From positions 1 to 64,000 of the forward strand of contig WRBI01000006.1 of assembly GCA_009784625.1 (NCBI GenBank): a stretch of DNA of 64,000 bases. The letters are read 5' to 3'. Position 1 is the first letter of the stretch; every line of letters begins with the position of its first letter. This DNA comes from Oscillospiraceae bacterium. GTDB lineage: Bacteria; Bacillota; Clostridia; Oscillospirales; Ruminococcaceae. The translations under genes were made by a program, and so were the position numbers. Under the pieces are notes generated by a model. It was given only the letters and a program-made list of their open reading frames with translations. It searched no databases and was not told where the DNA came from. Below, piece after piece: positions 16,724 to 27,583 of this stretch.

Positions 16724-17203
16724 GGATGTCTTGCTGTGTGCGTGACAGATGGCCACCGCCAGCGCGTCGGCCACGTCGTCCGGCTTTGGCAGAGCCGGCA
16801 GGTTTAACAGTGTCTTGGTCATGTACATAATCTGTGCTTTCTCGGCGTTTCCGTATCCGACCACCGCCTGCTTGACTTGCATCGGGGTATATTCACCCAG
16901 ACGCAGGCTGTGCTGCTGTGCGGCGAGCAGAACAACCCCGCGCGCCTGTGCCACATCAATGCCGGTGGTGACATTTTTGGTAAAGTACAGCTTTTCGATC
17001 CCCATTCCGGTCGGGCTGTGTTTGTCCAAAATGGCGGTGAGCTGTTCGTAGATTATCTCAATTCGGCGGGAGAAAACAAGATCGGGTTCGGTGATAATCG
17101 CTCCGTAATCGACCACCTTAAACCGGCTGCCGCTAAAATCCAATATCCCCCAACCGAGTGTGGCATAACCGGGGTCAATCCCGATAATCCGCTCTGCTCT
17201 CAT
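16703..17203 (-). CDS. ruvC: Holliday junction resolvase RuvC
   Basis: Dimeric endonuclease that cuts four-way junctions. 166 residues. RNase-H-like active site: D10 in IGIDPGYATLGWG, E70 in MGIEKLYF, and D143/D146 in KPDDVADALAVAICHA. The final residues QLTIDN lie inside the adjacent repeat, so the natural C-terminus may have been rewritten. First gene of the ruv operon; TTGTCG (17262-17267), 17 nt and TATAAT (17239-17244) on the minus strand form its likely sigma-A promoter. Confidence 0.95.
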   Translation of the reverse strand: MRAERIIGIDPGYATLGWGILDFSGSRFKVVDYGAIITEPDLVFSRRIEIIYEQLTAILDKHSPTGMGIEKLYFTKNVTTGIDVAQARGVVLLAAQQHSLRLGEYTPMQVKQAVVGYGNAEKAQIMYMTKTLLNLPALPKPDDVADALAVAICHAHSKTSQLTIDN

Positions 17204-17238
17204 GCGTCCCCCCGCTTTGCGTTTATTCTCAACTTATG

Positions 17239-17267
17239 ATTATATCATAATTCTCTTTACCCGACAA
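17239..17267 (-). promoter_or_regulatory. sigma-A promoter for the ruvC operon
   Basis: Minus-strand -35 TTGTCG and -10 TATAAT with 17-nt spacing, about 35 nt upstream of the ruvC ATG. The -10 box is a perfect match. Confidence 0.6.
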
Positions 17268-17297
17268 GCAAATGAGCAGGCGAGACCTGCCTCCAGC

Positions 17298-18239
17298 CTA
17301 AGAGCTGACAAAGTTCCAGGCGGCTTGGGCAAGGGCAATGGCATGACCGCCCCTGTATAGACGGCCGCCTCCCTCCATAAATATAAATATATGCGGAAAG
17401 AAGCTCATCACTTGGAGCAGTGCAAGCGAAATGACCACCATAAGCGGGTTTTTCAGGCGCAAAGGCTGTTTATTGACTAACCGATAGATAACGATGAGCG
17501 CAACAGCGATAAAACCCGCAAGAGTCAGGATGTTTAATATCGGCAAATTGTCAATCAAACTGCCCGTAGGGATATCCTCAACACGTAAATCAAACAATGT
17601 TGCGGCAAACACACAAGCACTCAGAAAAGCCCCCGCATGGTTTGCGTGTATTCTATCCCTTGCATACAGGGAAACCCCCGGGATGGCCCTGTACGCGTAA
17701 ACCCAAGCATCGCCGGCGTTGACCAAAATAATGCCATTTTCGTCTGCGGCCCGCCTGTGCGCCTGCGTCAGAATGTTTTGCAGCTCTTCATCGGGACGTC
17801 CGTTTATATTTGCCCACGCAGGGCTGTACAGCACAGGTTCCGCTCCGTATTCTCTTATCTGCTCGCTGAAAACCCGGACGTCATCGAGAAAACCGTCAAT
17901 ATCATTTGTTGGCCTTATACTCCGCCCCCGCGCTTGCATGACGACATAATCAAAGTTTGTGTTTTGCATTTCCCTTATGGCGCTTTCTCGCAGGGCGCCG
18001 TCTAAATTCGCGCCATTTCTTGACACGTCCACATATGTCATTTCAATGCCGTGCATCCTTAAAAGTGTCTGTAACTGCCCCGGAACATCGCCGGTGCGCA
18101 CATGGCTGTTGCCCACAAATAAAATAGAAACCGAACCTGTTTCATCGTGCGTATTTCGTCCTGGACGGCCGATAAGAATGCCGGAAATAAGTATGATTAG
18201 AATTAAGATTCCAAATATAATTCTTCTATTCGTATTCAT
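17298..18239 (-). CDS. SGNH-hydrolase-like membrane protein
   Basis: A 313-residue protein. The N-terminal helix (residues ~7-25) is followed by an extracytoplasmic SGNH-like domain: block I ILFVGNSHVRTGDVP (GNSH in place of the usual GDS), SRNGANLD, a VVMQARGRS block and a C-terminal RDRIHANHAG with the Asp-x-x-His pair. Two or three further helices follow (~235-258, ~270-290). The fold suggests an esterase or acyl-transferase acting outside the membrane; the substrate is unknown. AT content and isoleucine use are higher than in neighbouring housekeeping genes, hinting at acquisition. A strong terminator hairpin lies upstream, so it is probably monocistronic. Confidence 0.55.
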   Translation of the reverse strand: MNTNRRIIFGILILIILISGILIGRPGRNTHDETGSVSILFVGNSHVRTGDVPGQLQTLLRMHGIEMTYVDVSRNGANLDGALRESAIREMQNTNFDYVVMQARGRSIRPTNDIDGFLDDVRVFSEQIREYGAEPVLYSPAWANINGRPDEELQNILTQAHRRAADENGIILVNAGDAWVYAYRAIPGVSLYARDRIHANHAGAFLSACVFAATLFDLRVEDIPTGSLIDNLPILNILTLAGFIAVALIVIYRLVNKQPLRLKNPLMVVISLALLQVMSFFPHIFIFMEGGGRLYRGGHAIALAQAAWNFVSS

Positions 18240-18275
18240 TGCGCCTCACTGATGTAGTCTTCTTAATGTTCGTGC

Positions 18276-18322
18276 TTAAAAAATCCTTAAAACCGGCAAG
18301 CGGCCGGTATAACCGGCCGCCG
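18276..18322 (-). terminator. intrinsic terminator after the DUF362 gene
   Basis: CGGCCGGT/ACCGGCCG (18301-18319) forms a GC-rich stem. Read on the minus strand it is followed by CTTGCCGGTTTT and then TTTTTT. It lies just past the stop of the DUF362 gene. Confidence 0.6.
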
Positions 18323-18329
18323 ATTTTGG

Positions 18330-19406
18330 TTAGATGGTGCGTAAGAAATCCAGCATCTCCGCAGCTGTAGGCGGACAGCCGGACAGATGCTTTGCGCACC
18401 CGGCCGTGCAGTTCCCGACCCCGACCCCGTCCGGCTGTTGGCCGCGAAACCCTTGGCCGATTTTGATCTCACCATCGGCAGGCATATCGCCGGTCATCTG
18501 ATTCAGCGCCGAGATCAGCGCGGCGTAACAGGCCGAACAGGCGCCGTCCTCCTCGATGAACTCAGCCAGGTAACTAACCGTATCGTCCCGGGTGAAAGCG
18601 ACGTCCGGCCGATTCTCTCGGCCAATTTCGCAGATATTTGGCTTGTCCGGCGAAAACTTGCCCACACCCCACTCCTGCGCGAGACACAGGTATCGCACCG
18701 CGCGGTAATCCACATCAATCAGCCCCGAACAGTAGCTGTCCAGCAGAACCGGGTCAAAGCCTAACAGCATCCGGTCGGTTTGCAGCGGCCGGCCGCCCTC
18801 CTCAAAGGTCGGGTCGCCGCAAATCGAGTCAATCACATGCAGATCCGGTTTTAAGACTGTGGTCAGCGCGGCAATCGGCTTGTGCAGACCGATCTGGTGG
18901 TATCGGCTCTTTTCGCTGTCCGGGATACATCCTTTTAAGTTTTTCAGACAGCAGGTCATCTTGGTCTGGCTGTGGCCTTTAAGCACCGGCACATTAACAA
19001 AGTAGTCAGCCTCCAAAAAGGCCGCGCAGACCTTGAGGTCAATTCCGCGCGCAGTGACGCTGACCAGCTTGTCCTTTTTGGTATCCAGCAGCTTGACCCC
19101 GTATTTCTTGGCCAGTTCATTATAACCGCATACAGAAAACGCTTCTGCGGTCTTCGCGCCGATCCACGCGCCCTCAGCCACTGTGATGGATTTGACGCCG
19201 CACTGCTCCAGCAAATAACAAACAATCGCTTCGACAATCCCGACGTGAGTGGTCGCACCGTGTTCCGGCTTGGTCGGGTTGACCAGATTGGGCTTGATGA
19301 TCACATTCGCGTTCTTTGGCACCCGGCTTTTTATGTCGGCCGCTTCTAACAGCCGGGCGGTCAGCAGGCCGCAGTCTTTGCCGTGGCCTAAGTAAATATC
19401 CGGCAT
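18330..19406 (-). CDS. DUF362-domain protein
   Basis: A 358-residue protein of the DUF362 family (NVIIKPNLVNPTKPEHGATTHVG near residue 35; YFVNVPVLKGHSQTKMTCCLKNLKGCIP near 134-160; GDPTFEEGG and LLGFDPVLLDSYC further on). Members often carry a ferredoxin domain. Here the C-terminus instead has a compact cysteine cluster (CSACYAAL and GNCTAGCAKHLSGCPP), which could hold a metal or cluster but lacks the classic 4Fe-4S spacing. The role is unknown, and redox or cofactor-linked functions have been suggested for relatives. 22 nt downstream of a PfkB-family kinase gene, likely the same transcript. Confidence 0.75.
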   Translation of the reverse strand: MPDIYLGHGKDCGLLTARLLEAADIKSRVPKNANVIIKPNLVNPTKPEHGATTHVGIVEAIVCYLLEQCGVKSITVAEGAWIGAKTAEAFSVCGYNELAKKYGVKLLDTKKDKLVSVTARGIDLKVCAAFLEADYFVNVPVLKGHSQTKMTCCLKNLKGCIPDSEKSRYHQIGLHKPIAALTTVLKPDLHVIDSICGDPTFEEGGRPLQTDRMLLGFDPVLLDSYCSGLIDVDYRAVRYLCLAQEWGVGKFSPDKPNICEIGRENRPDVAFTRDDTVSYLAEFIEEDGACSACYAALISALNQMTGDMPADGEIKIGQGFRGQQPDGVGVGNCTAGCAKHLSGCPPTAAEMLDFLRTI

Positions 19407-19428
19407 TTGGTCAACCTCCTTTGCGCGT

Positions 19429-20556
19429 TTATTCGCTCACCGGGTGCGTATTTCTCATAAATTCAACCAGTTCCGGAGAAGTAGCACTGCCAGCCGCCCG
19501 CACATAATACCCCGAGCTCGCGTTCCCCAAAAGCAAAGCCTCGGAAACCGACAGTCCCAGCAGCATCCCCAAACAGAAGCCGGCGTTAAAGTTGTCACCC
19601 GCTCCGGTTGTCAGAACCGGCTGCGGGGTGAAGTACCCCGGCGCCAAGTAATATTCGCCGCCGCAATACGCGCTCGCCTCGCGAACGGTGTGAATCACAA
19701 AGCAGTGGATGCCCAGCGCCTTGCCCAGCGCAACCGTGATCTCTTTAAGGTCAATCCCGCTCATCTCGTCAAAACCGTTTATCCCCAGCGCATGAGCCAG
19801 ATGAGCCGCCTCTTTTAAGTTGACGCCCAGGCAGACTTTGTACCGGGCAGAGAACCGCGAAATCAGCCCCAGCGCGCGGGAAATGTCTTCGGGCAGCCGC
19901 TTTTCGGGGTCGCAAAGGTCAAAGAACGCAAGGCTTTCCCCCGCTTCGATCAGCGGGAAAACCTCCTCGACAATGCCTTCAAAGATACCGCTCATATGCG
20001 GGATCATCACCCAGTTTTCCAACCCGAGCAAATCGATGTTTGCCGGGTTTAACATATCGGCCAGCACATCAAGGTCAAACTGCTCTTTGAGCGCCGGCCA
20101 GTTGATGTCGACCAGCGAGTCGTGCTTGCCCATGATCAGCTTACCGTCGTCAAACTCCAGGTTAAACGAAAGGCCGGGGTCGGTGATCGAAATCAGCCTG
20201 CACTTTTCGCCCATCGGCGCAAAGACCGGGTGGATTGCCTTTTTGCCCAGCGCCCCAATGCAGGAGACATCTACCCCAAGCTCAGCCAGCGCGTTTGCGA
20301 GAATCGGGCCGTTTCCGCCCAGTTTTTGCACCAAACCGACCAACTCGATGTTTGTGCTCAGCCCGGCCGCCCGGCTGATCCGGTCACCAAGGGCGGCGAG
20401 TGTCCCGACCTTTGTAAAGACCTCGGCGCTTTCGCGCTTGTCCACCACCTGCATCAATTCGTCCACAAAGCCATCAAGGCCGATCAGTGCTTTGTAGCCG
20501 ATCCGGTTTTCTAAAATTGCGTCAGCCACCCTGGCCGCGCTTGGAATATTTTGCAT
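19429..20556 (-). CDS. PfkB/ribokinase-family sugar kinase
   Basis: A 375-residue kinase. The N-terminal segment VQKLGGNGPILANALAELG near 73-91 matches PfkB signature 1, where a Gly-Gly-Asn motif contacts the sugar. The C-terminal VLTTGAGDNFNAGFCLGMLLGLS near 323 is signature 2, with the catalytic Asp in GAGDNF. The sugar or nucleoside substrate is not predictable. A minus-strand promoter TTGCAA (20616-20621), 17 nt and TAGGAT (20593-20598) lies upstream, back-to-back with the glyS promoter. Confidence 0.85.
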   Translation of the reverse strand: MQNIPSAARVADAILENRIGYKALIGLDGFVDELMQVVDKRESAEVFTKVGTLAALGDRISRAAGLSTNIELVGLVQKLGGNGPILANALAELGVDVSCIGALGKKAIHPVFAPMGEKCRLISITDPGLSFNLEFDDGKLIMGKHDSLVDINWPALKEQFDLDVLADMLNPANIDLLGLENWVMIPHMSGIFEGIVEEVFPLIEAGESLAFFDLCDPEKRLPEDISRALGLISRFSARYKVCLGVNLKEAAHLAHALGINGFDEMSGIDLKEITVALGKALGIHCFVIHTVREASAYCGGEYYLAPGYFTPQPVLTTGAGDNFNAGFCLGMLLGLSVSEALLLGNASSGYYVRAAGSATSPELVEFMRNTHPVSE

Positions 20557-20592
20557 GATTGCCGCCTCCCTGCCCTTGTTTGCATTTATCTA

Positions 20593-20659
20593 ATCCTACC
20601 ACATGTAGTAGACAGTTGCAACGCCTTACCTTGACTTTATCGCAAAAAACGGGTAGACT
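20593..20659. promoter_or_regulatory. divergent sigma-A promoters for pfkB-like gene and glyS
   Basis: Minus strand: TTGCAA (20616-20621)-17-TAGGAT (20593-20598). Plus strand: TTGACT (20631-20636)-17-TAGACT (20654-20659). The glyS leader is only about 50 nt, too short for a T-box. Confidence 0.6.
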
Positions 20660-20717
20660 AAAGGCATTATGACTGGAGTGTATCTTAAAACACACGCACA
20701 CATCGGAGGAGTTACAG

Positions 20718-22103
<1,386 letters not shown>

Positions 22104-22143
22104 AACACGCAAACAACTGAGAGATAACCACGGGAGGAAAAAT

Positions 22144-24372
22144 ATGCGCAAAGAATGGGCCGGCTTCAGAGCCGGAAACTGGGAGCGAGAGGTCGACGTC
22201 CGCGACTTTATCCAGCAGAACTACACACTTTACGATGGGGACTACGCTTTTCTGGCAAAGCCGACCGAGCGCACCAATCAGCTCTGGCAGAAAACGCTTG
22301 ACCTGTTCAAAGAAGAAAACGAAAAAGGCATTATGGATGTTGAGATCAAAACCCCGGCCACCATCACCACCTACGGCCCGGGTTATATCGACAAGGGGCT
22401 CGAACAGATTGTCGGGCTTCAGACCGACGCGCCGCTCAAGCGGGCAATCATGCCGTTCGGCGGGCTTCGGGTGGTCAAGAGCGCGCTCAAATCCTACGGC
22501 TACGAGCTGGATAAAGAATCCGAAGAAATCTTTAACCGCTACCGCAAAACCCACAACGATGGGGTATTTGACGTCTACACCGAAGAGATGAAGCGGGCGC
22601 GCGCCTCCGGGGTTATCACCGGGCTGCCGGACGCTTACGGCAGAGGCCGGATTATCGGCGACTACCGCCGGGTTGCCCTTTACGGCACCGACTTTTTGAT
22701 TGAGCAGAAGATTTTGGATAAACAGGAACTCGACTTTTCCGCCATGAACGAGCGGAACATCCGCCAGCGTGAGAACATCAGCGAAAACGTCCGCGCACTC
22801 AAAGACCTGGCCGCTATGGCGGCCGGTTACGGCTTTGACATCTCCAAGCCGGCGGCAACTGCCAAAGAGGCGATCCAGTGGACTTATTTGGGGTATCTGG
22901 CAGCCATCAAGCAGCAGGACGGCGCGGCCATGAGCCTCGGCCGGGTGTCCACATTCTTAGACATCTATATCGAGCGGGACCTGGGAGCCGGCACACTGAC
23001 CGAAGAAGCCGCACAGGAGCTGGTCGACCACTTTGTCATGAAGCTGAGGATGGTGCGGTTTTTGCGCACCGCCGACTACAACAGCCTGTTCTCGGGCGAT
23101 CCTACCTGGGTAACCGAAGTCATCGGCGGGATGGGCGAAGACGGCCGCACATTGGTCACCAAGAACTCTTACCGCGTCCTGCACACCCTGTACAACTTAG
23201 GCCCCGCCCCCGAGCCCAACCTGACCATCCTGTGGAGCGTCAACCTGCCCCAGCACTTTAAAGATTACTGCGCGAAAGTTTCGATCGATACCAGCTCAAT
23301 CCAATACGAGAGCGACGATCTGATGCGCGGTTACTGGGGGGACGATTACGGGATCGCCTGCTGTGTGTCGGCCATGCGCCTGGGCAAACAGATGCAGTTT
23401 TTCGGCGCGCGGGCAAACCTTGCGAAAGCACTGCTCTACGCCATCAACGGCGGTCGGGATGAAAAAACCGGCGAGCAGATCGGCCCTGAATTCGCGCCGA
23501 TTACCAGTGAATATCTCGATTACGATGAAGTCATGCGCCGATTTGACCAAGTGATGGAATGGCTGGCCGGGCTGTATATCAGCACCCTCAACATCATCCA
23601 CTACATGCACGACAAGTACAACTACGAAAGCTTGCAGATGGCGCTTCACGACAAAGATATCCTGCGCACACAGGCCACCGGCATCGCCGGGCTTTCGGTG
23701 GTGGTCGACTCGCTTTCGGCCATCAAACACGCAAAAGTCAAAGTCATCCGCAACGCCGAGGGCCTGGCGGTCAGCTATGAGCTGGAGGGCGATTACCCCG
23801 CCTTTGGCAACAACGACGCCGAGATCAACAAGATGGCTTCTGATATCGTCAAGAACTTTATGATCCGGCTTAAGAAACACAACACCTACCGGGAGGCCAA
23901 GACGACCACATCCATCCTGACCATCACCTCAAACGTGGTTTACGGCAAAAAGACCGGCGCAACCCCGGACGGCCGGAAAGACGGCGAGCCTTTCGCACCC
24001 GGCGCAAACCCCATGCACGGCCGGGACAAAAAAGGCGCGATCGCTTCCCTTGCGTCTGTGGCCAAACTGCCCTACAACTACGCGCTGGACGGGATATCCT
24101 ACACTTTTTCGATCATCCCGACCGCGCTTGGCAAAACCCCCGATATCCGGGTCAGCAACCTGGTCGGGATTATGGACGGCTACTTTGCCGACGGCGGCCA
24201 CCACATCAACGTCAATGTATTCGACCGCGAAACTTTGCTGGACGCGATGGAAAAACCCGAGCTCTACCCACAGCTGACCATCCGGGTTTCGGGCTACGCG
24301 GTCAACTTTATCAAACTGACAAAAGAGCAGCAGCTGGACGTCATCCACCGCACCTTCCACGAAAGAGTGTAG
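22144..24372 (+). CDS. pflB: formate C-acetyltransferase (pyruvate formate-lyase)
   Basis: Glycyl-radical enzyme splitting pyruvate with CoA into acetyl-CoA and formate in anaerobes. 742 residues. The tandem active-site cysteines are C406-C407 in GIACCVSAM, and the glycyl-radical residue is G717 in RVSGYAVNF. The [16 protein letters not shown] and [16 protein letters not shown] blocks are typical of true PFL rather than glycerol- or choline-type lyases. CGGGAGGAA precedes the ATG, and the activase gene follows 4 nt after the stop. Confidence 0.97.
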   Translation: MRKEWAGFRAGNWEREVDVRDFIQQNYTLYDGDYAFLAKPTERTNQLWQKTLDLFKEENEKGIMDVEIKTPATITTYGPGYIDKGLEQIVGLQTDAPLKRAIMPFGGLRVVKSALKSYGYELDKESEEIFNRYRKTHNDGVFDVYTEEMKRARASGVITGLPDAYGRGRIIGDYRRVALYGTDFLIEQKILDKQELDFSAMNERNIRQRENISENVRALKDLAAMAAGYGFDISKPAATAKEAIQWTYLGYLAAIKQQDGAAMSLGRVSTFLDIYIERDLGAGTLTEEAAQELVDHFVMKLRMVRFLRTADYNSLFSGDPTWVTEVIGGMGEDGRTLVTKNSYRVLHTLYNLGPAPEPNLTILWSVNLPQHFKDYCAKVSIDTSSIQYESDDLMRGYWGDDYGIACCVSAMRLGKQMQFFGARANLAKALLYAINGGRDEKTGEQIGPEFAPITSEYLDYDEVMRRFDQVMEWLAGLYISTLNIIHYMHDKYNYESLQMALHDKDILRTQATGIAGLSVVVDSLSAIKHAKVKVIRNAEGLAVSYELEGDYPAFGNNDAEINKMASDIVKNFMIRLKKHNTYREAKTTTSILTITSNVVYGKKTGATPDGRKDGEPFAPGANPMHGRDKKGAIASLASVAKLPYNYALDGISYTFSIIPTALGKTPDIRVSNLVGIMDGYFADGGHHINVNVFDRETLLDAMEKPELYPQLTIRVSGYAVNFIKLTKEQQLDVIHRTFHERV

Positions 24373-24376
24373 CGGT

Positions 24377-25120
24377 ATGAGCGAGATCACCGGAAGAATC
24401 CACTCGATCGAAACCTGCGGGACAATCGACGGTCCGGGAATTCGGTATGTGATTTTTACCCAGGGCTGCCCAATCCGCTGTGTTTACTGCCACAATCCGG
24501 ACACCTGGTCAAAAAAAGGCAATGACGCAAGCGTCATGTCGATCGGCGACCTGATGACCGATATCATCAAATACAAGTCTTACTTTAAGTTTTCGGGCGG
24601 GGGGGTCACCCTGACCGGCGGCGAGCCGCTTATGCAAAAGGAGTTTGCCACCGCCCTCTTTAAAGCTTGCAAGCGCGAGGGGCTGCACACTTGTCTGGAC
24701 ACATCCGGCTACGACGACATCGACGACACCACCAAAGAGCTGTTGGCGCACACCGACCTTGTGCTTTTGGATATCAAGAGCGCTAATCCCGGAACTTACA
24801 AGGCGGTGACCGGCTTTTCGATCGCCAAAACCTTTAAGTTTGCCGAGTATCTTGCAGGCACGAACGCGGACACCTGGGTGCGGTTTGTGCTGGTACCCGG
24901 ACTGACCGACAACGAGGATGACCTGCATGGCATGGCCAAATACCTGACCACCCTCAGCAATGTGAAGTATGTGGGAATTTTGCCTTTTCACCAGATGGGG
25001 GCTTTCAAGTGGGAGAAAATGAAGATCAAATACAAGCTGACCGACACACCCGAACCGACGGTTCAGGAAACCGAACGGGTACGCGACCTGTTCAGAAGCT
25101 ACGGTTTTATTGTACGGTAA
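24377..25120 (+). CDS. pflA: pyruvate formate-lyase activating enzyme
   Basis: Radical-SAM enzyme that abstracts hydrogen from the PFL glycine. The cluster motif CPIRCVYC has cysteines C31, C35 and C38, and GGGVTLTGGEP near 74-84 binds SAM. 247 residues, the normal length, without the extra ferredoxin domain of other glycyl-radical activases, which supports a PFL partner. Immediately downstream of pflB and followed by a strong bidirectional terminator. Confidence 0.97.
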   Translation: MSEITGRIHSIETCGTIDGPGIRYVIFTQGCPIRCVYCHNPDTWSKKGNDASVMSIGDLMTDIIKYKSYFKFSGGGVTLTGGEPLMQKEFATALFKACKREGLHTCLDTSGYDDIDDTTKELLAHTDLVLLDIKSANPGTYKAVTGFSIAKTFKFAEYLAGTNADTWVRFVLVPGLTDNEDDLHGMAKYLTTLSNVKYVGILPFHQMGAFKWEKMKIKYKLTDTPEPTVQETERVRDLFRSYGFIVR

Positions 25121-25121
25121 C

Positions 25122-25161
25122 AAAAAACAGACGGCGCAAAATATAGCGCCGTCTGTTTTTT
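25122..25161. terminator. bidirectional intrinsic terminator
   Basis: Perfect 16-bp stem AAAAAACAGACGGCGC / GCGCCGTCTGTTTTTT with loop AAAATATA. Flanking A- and T-runs serve both the pflBA transcript and the convergent lipoprotein gene. Confidence 0.92.
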
Positions 25162-25171
25162 GATTTTGTTT

Positions 25172-25921
25172 TTATACGCTGCCAAATCCGGTCAGGTAGG
25201 CGGAAAGATTCACACCCAGCTGGCTGCTCAACTCTGCCAAAATGGCGTCGTCATAGCTTTCCCACAGATCGGGGTAAAGAGTAATGTCCATAGCGATCAC
25301 CTCGTTGGTTCCCGGCACATTTTGCGCCAGGTAAATGCAGACGCGGCTCTCACCGGTAGGCAGAGTTTCCAGGATAACCAGGAAAGCCGTTTGGTGATCG
25401 GCGCTTGTGCGCACCGGACCAACACTCAGGCTGGTATCCGAAAGGAAGTAACCGTTTTCATAATCTTCAATTGCCCGCTGTACTACCGACTCGGAGGCGT
25501 TTTCGTGGCTGCGCGCAAAGTAATAAAGTTCAATTGCCCACGCATCAATAAAAAGAAAACCATCCAGCTGTGTGGAAATCTCACCGCCGCTGATGCTCAA
25601 AACGGTCGCGCTTTCTCCGCCCAAAATGTTGGTGAAAACAATCGGCTCTAAAAGTGTGCTGCCACTTAGGTCGTGATCAAACAAGCGCAGGCCGGAAAGG
25701 TCTTCGACAACTTCAAATTCGCCAAGGCGGAAACCGAAACCGGCCCGGGGCGCCTCTTCTTGCGAAGGTCGATCATCGCCTTGGGCCGGAGAAGCCACAG
25801 GCGGTGGGGAAGCCTCCTGCTGGGCGGGGGCGTCGTTTAGCATGGGTAGTTGGTCAAAACAGGCGCTCAGTGTTCCGGCCAGCAGAATAAACACGAGCAG
25901 CAGCGCAATCTTTTTCATCAT
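25172..25921 (-). CDS. lipoprotein of unknown function
   Basis: About 249 residues from the ATG at 25921 (or 25918), which follows GAGGAG. A Lys-rich N-terminus and hydrophobic helix end in the lipobox LAGTLSAC, so the mature protein is lipid-anchored outside the membrane. A Pro/Ala/Gln-rich linker (~45-75) precedes a globular domain with no motif I recognise; its sequence suggests alternating helix and strand with FLFIDAWAIELYYFA near the middle. Promoter TTGACA (25985-25990), 17 nt, TACACT (25962-25967) on the minus strand. Monocistronic by terminator placement. Confidence 0.7.
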   Translation of the reverse strand: MMKKIALLLVFILLAGTLSACFDQLPMLNDAPAQQEASPPPVASPAQGDDRPSQEEAPRAGFGFRLGEFEVVEDLSGLRLFDHDLSGSTLLEPIVFTNILGGESATVLSISGGEISTQLDGFLFIDAWAIELYYFARSHENASESVVQRAIEDYENGYFLSDTSLSVGPVRTSADHQTAFLVILETLPTGESRVCIYLAQNVPGTNEVIAMDITLYPDLWESYDDAILAELSSQLGVNLSAYLTGFGSV

Positions 25922-25961
25922 TACTCCTCTTAGTCTATGTAATGGTTGGTCAGACAAATAA

Positions 25962-25990
25962 AGTGTACACGCAATTCCGCCTCATGTCAA
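25962..25990 (-). promoter_or_regulatory. sigma-A promoter for the lipoprotein gene
   Basis: Minus-strand TTGACA, 17-nt spacer, TACACT, about 40 nt upstream of the ATG. Confidence 0.6.
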
Positions 25991-26019
25991 TGTTAACCGG
26001 AAAAGCGCCTTTGTGTTCG

Positions 26020-26202
26020 TTATTCACTTTTGGCCTGTTCAATCAAGGCCGCCGCAACCTTGAGCGCTTTTATACGGTTGATCAGAAGGGTGTGCTGAGA
26101 TGTCCCCGCGGCCAGCTTTTCCCCCGCTTTTTCACACTTGTGCAAAAGCGAGCCGATTGCGCGGCCGGCGTCTTCAAGTTCTTTGTCCGTAAAGTTTTGC
26201 AT
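26020..26202 (-). CDS. small helical protein downstream of ABC genes
   Basis: A 60-residue protein from the ATG at 26202 (MQNFTDKELEDAGRAIGSLL), preceded by TAGGAGGGGG; the open frame continues upstream into the permease gene but lacks a site there. Predicted two long amphipathic helices separated near residue 33 (GTSQHTLL), charged, no cysteines. Family not recognised. It starts 11 nt after the permease stop, so it is probably the last gene of the ABC operon. Confidence 0.6.
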   Translation of the reverse strand: MQNFTDKELEDAGRAIGSLLHKCEKAGEKLAAGTSQHTLLINRIKALKVAAALIEQAKSE

Positions 26203-26212
26203 GATCCCCCTC

Positions 26213-27583
26213 CTACTCGGTTCTGATTGCCTCCAGAGCGCTGATTTTAACCGCGCGCAAGGCCGGGATAATTCCGGAAACAAGACCGATTATGGTCGCG
26301 AACACCAATCCCAGTGACATAAGCCAAAGCGGGATGACGCTGACCGGCATCGGCTCCATACCCATCCCCATCATGCCGCCGCCCGCATTGCCCATCACAT
26401 AAGCGTTGAGGGCAAAAGAGGCCAAAGCGCTGAGCGCATTGCCGACCACCCCGCCTATAAAACCGATCAGGGCTGCCTCGATCAAAAAGATCGAGCGTAT
26501 ATTGCCCAGGTGGCAGCCGAGCACTTTCATCACCCCGATTTCGCGGGTGCGCTCGTAGACCGACATGATCATGGTGTTCATGATTGAAAGGGATGAGATA
26601 AACAGCGCCACCCCACCAATGAAGCCAAGAATCATCTGAATTTGCTGGGCGGCCTCTTGCATACTCTGCCGGATTTCTTCCATCGATTGGGTGTTGGGGA
26701 AACCCATTGCGTGGATAGCCGCTTCGACATCGGCAACATCGTCGATCGAATGGGCTTTGACCCGCGCCATGTCGAATCCCTCAACTGCGTTTCGGTCGGG
26801 CCGAATGCTGTTTGCCCGGTTAAACTCGGCGATCATACGCTGCAAATCGGCCACATCCATGACCGCGCCGTCCATCAGCTCGGGGCGGTTGAAATCCCAG
26901 CTCCCGACCATAACCCCGACTACCTCGACCTCAAACTCGACATCGCGGGAATCCTGCTCCCAGGAAGACAAGGTAATCCTTATGGTTTGTTCCTCCATCG
27001 GGTTAAAGAAAGGGTCGGGCAGTGGGTCACCGGGCATGACGTTCCAGACTTCGATCATATTGTTCGGCCAGCGCCGCCTTGTGTCCTGAAAATTATAGGC
27101 GGCGCGCTCACCGAACATCATGCGCACAACCCTTGTGCCGTCCTCGTTGACAGGCAGGATATCACCCTCACGCATATCGTAGCCGAGATAGGGCAGCGCC
27201 GCGGGGTCGAGGCCCACAATCCCCCATCCGCCCCACCATTCATACCGCCCGCCGCGGCCGGCGGTCAGCACTACGTTGACGTTATCCAGCCGAAGCTCGG
27301 CCACCGGGGTGACCGCCTGAACTTGAGGCATAGCCCGAATCGCTTCAATAGCCGTATCATTGAGCGGGGTCTCTGTATTCCCCTGATTGTGGATGGTGAC
27401 CATGGTCAGGTCACCCCAGGTCTCAAGCATACGCATATTGCTCCGCTCAATCCCGATCCCAAGCGAAATCATCATCACGATAAAGCTGGTGCCGATTACA
27501 ACCCCCATCACGGTCAAAAAAGTCCGGAACTTGCGCCGGGTCAGGTTGCGCGCACAGATGGAAAGCAGATCAGAAATCCTCAT
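26213..27583 (-). CDS. MacB/FtsX-family ABC transporter permease
   Basis: A 456-residue permease. The N-terminal helix is at about 18-42 (FRTFLTVMGVVIGTSFIVMMISLGIG), then a long extracytoplasmic domain (~45-310), then three helices (~318-345, ~370-400, ~415-445). The C-terminal FtsX motif SVYERTREIGVMKVLG lies near 343, with a conserved AL..I...E end. Such permeases use mechanotransmission to act on substrates outside the membrane (export or lipoprotein release), and the cargo is unknown. Operon with its ATPase and a large CARDB-like partner. Confidence 0.85.
   Translation of the reverse strand: MRISDLLSICARNLTRRKFRTFLTVMGVVIGTSFIVMMISLGIGIERSNMRMLETWGDLTMVTIHNQGNTETPLNDTAIEAIRAMPQVQAVTPVAELRLDNVNVVLTAGRGGRYEWWGGWGIVGLDPAALPYLGYDMREGDILPVNEDGTRVVRMMFGERAAYNFQDTRRRWPNNMIEVWNVMPGDPLPDPFFNPMEEQTIRITLSSWEQDSRDVEFEVEVVGVMVGSWDFNRPELMDGAVMDVADLQRMIAEFNRANSIRPDRNAVEGFDMARVKAHSIDDVADVEAAIHAMGFPNTQSMEEIRQSMQEAAQQIQMILGFIGGVALFISSLSIMNTMIMSVYERTREIGVMKVLGCHLGNIRSIFLIEAALIGFIGGVVGNALSALASFALNAYVMGNAGGGMMGMGMEPMPVSVIPLWLMSLGLVFATIIGLVSGIIPALRAVKISALEAIRTE

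Noticed and set aside
20660..20717. T-box riboswitch for glyS
   Set aside because: The predicted leader is about 50 nt, far too short, and lacks the T-box sequence.
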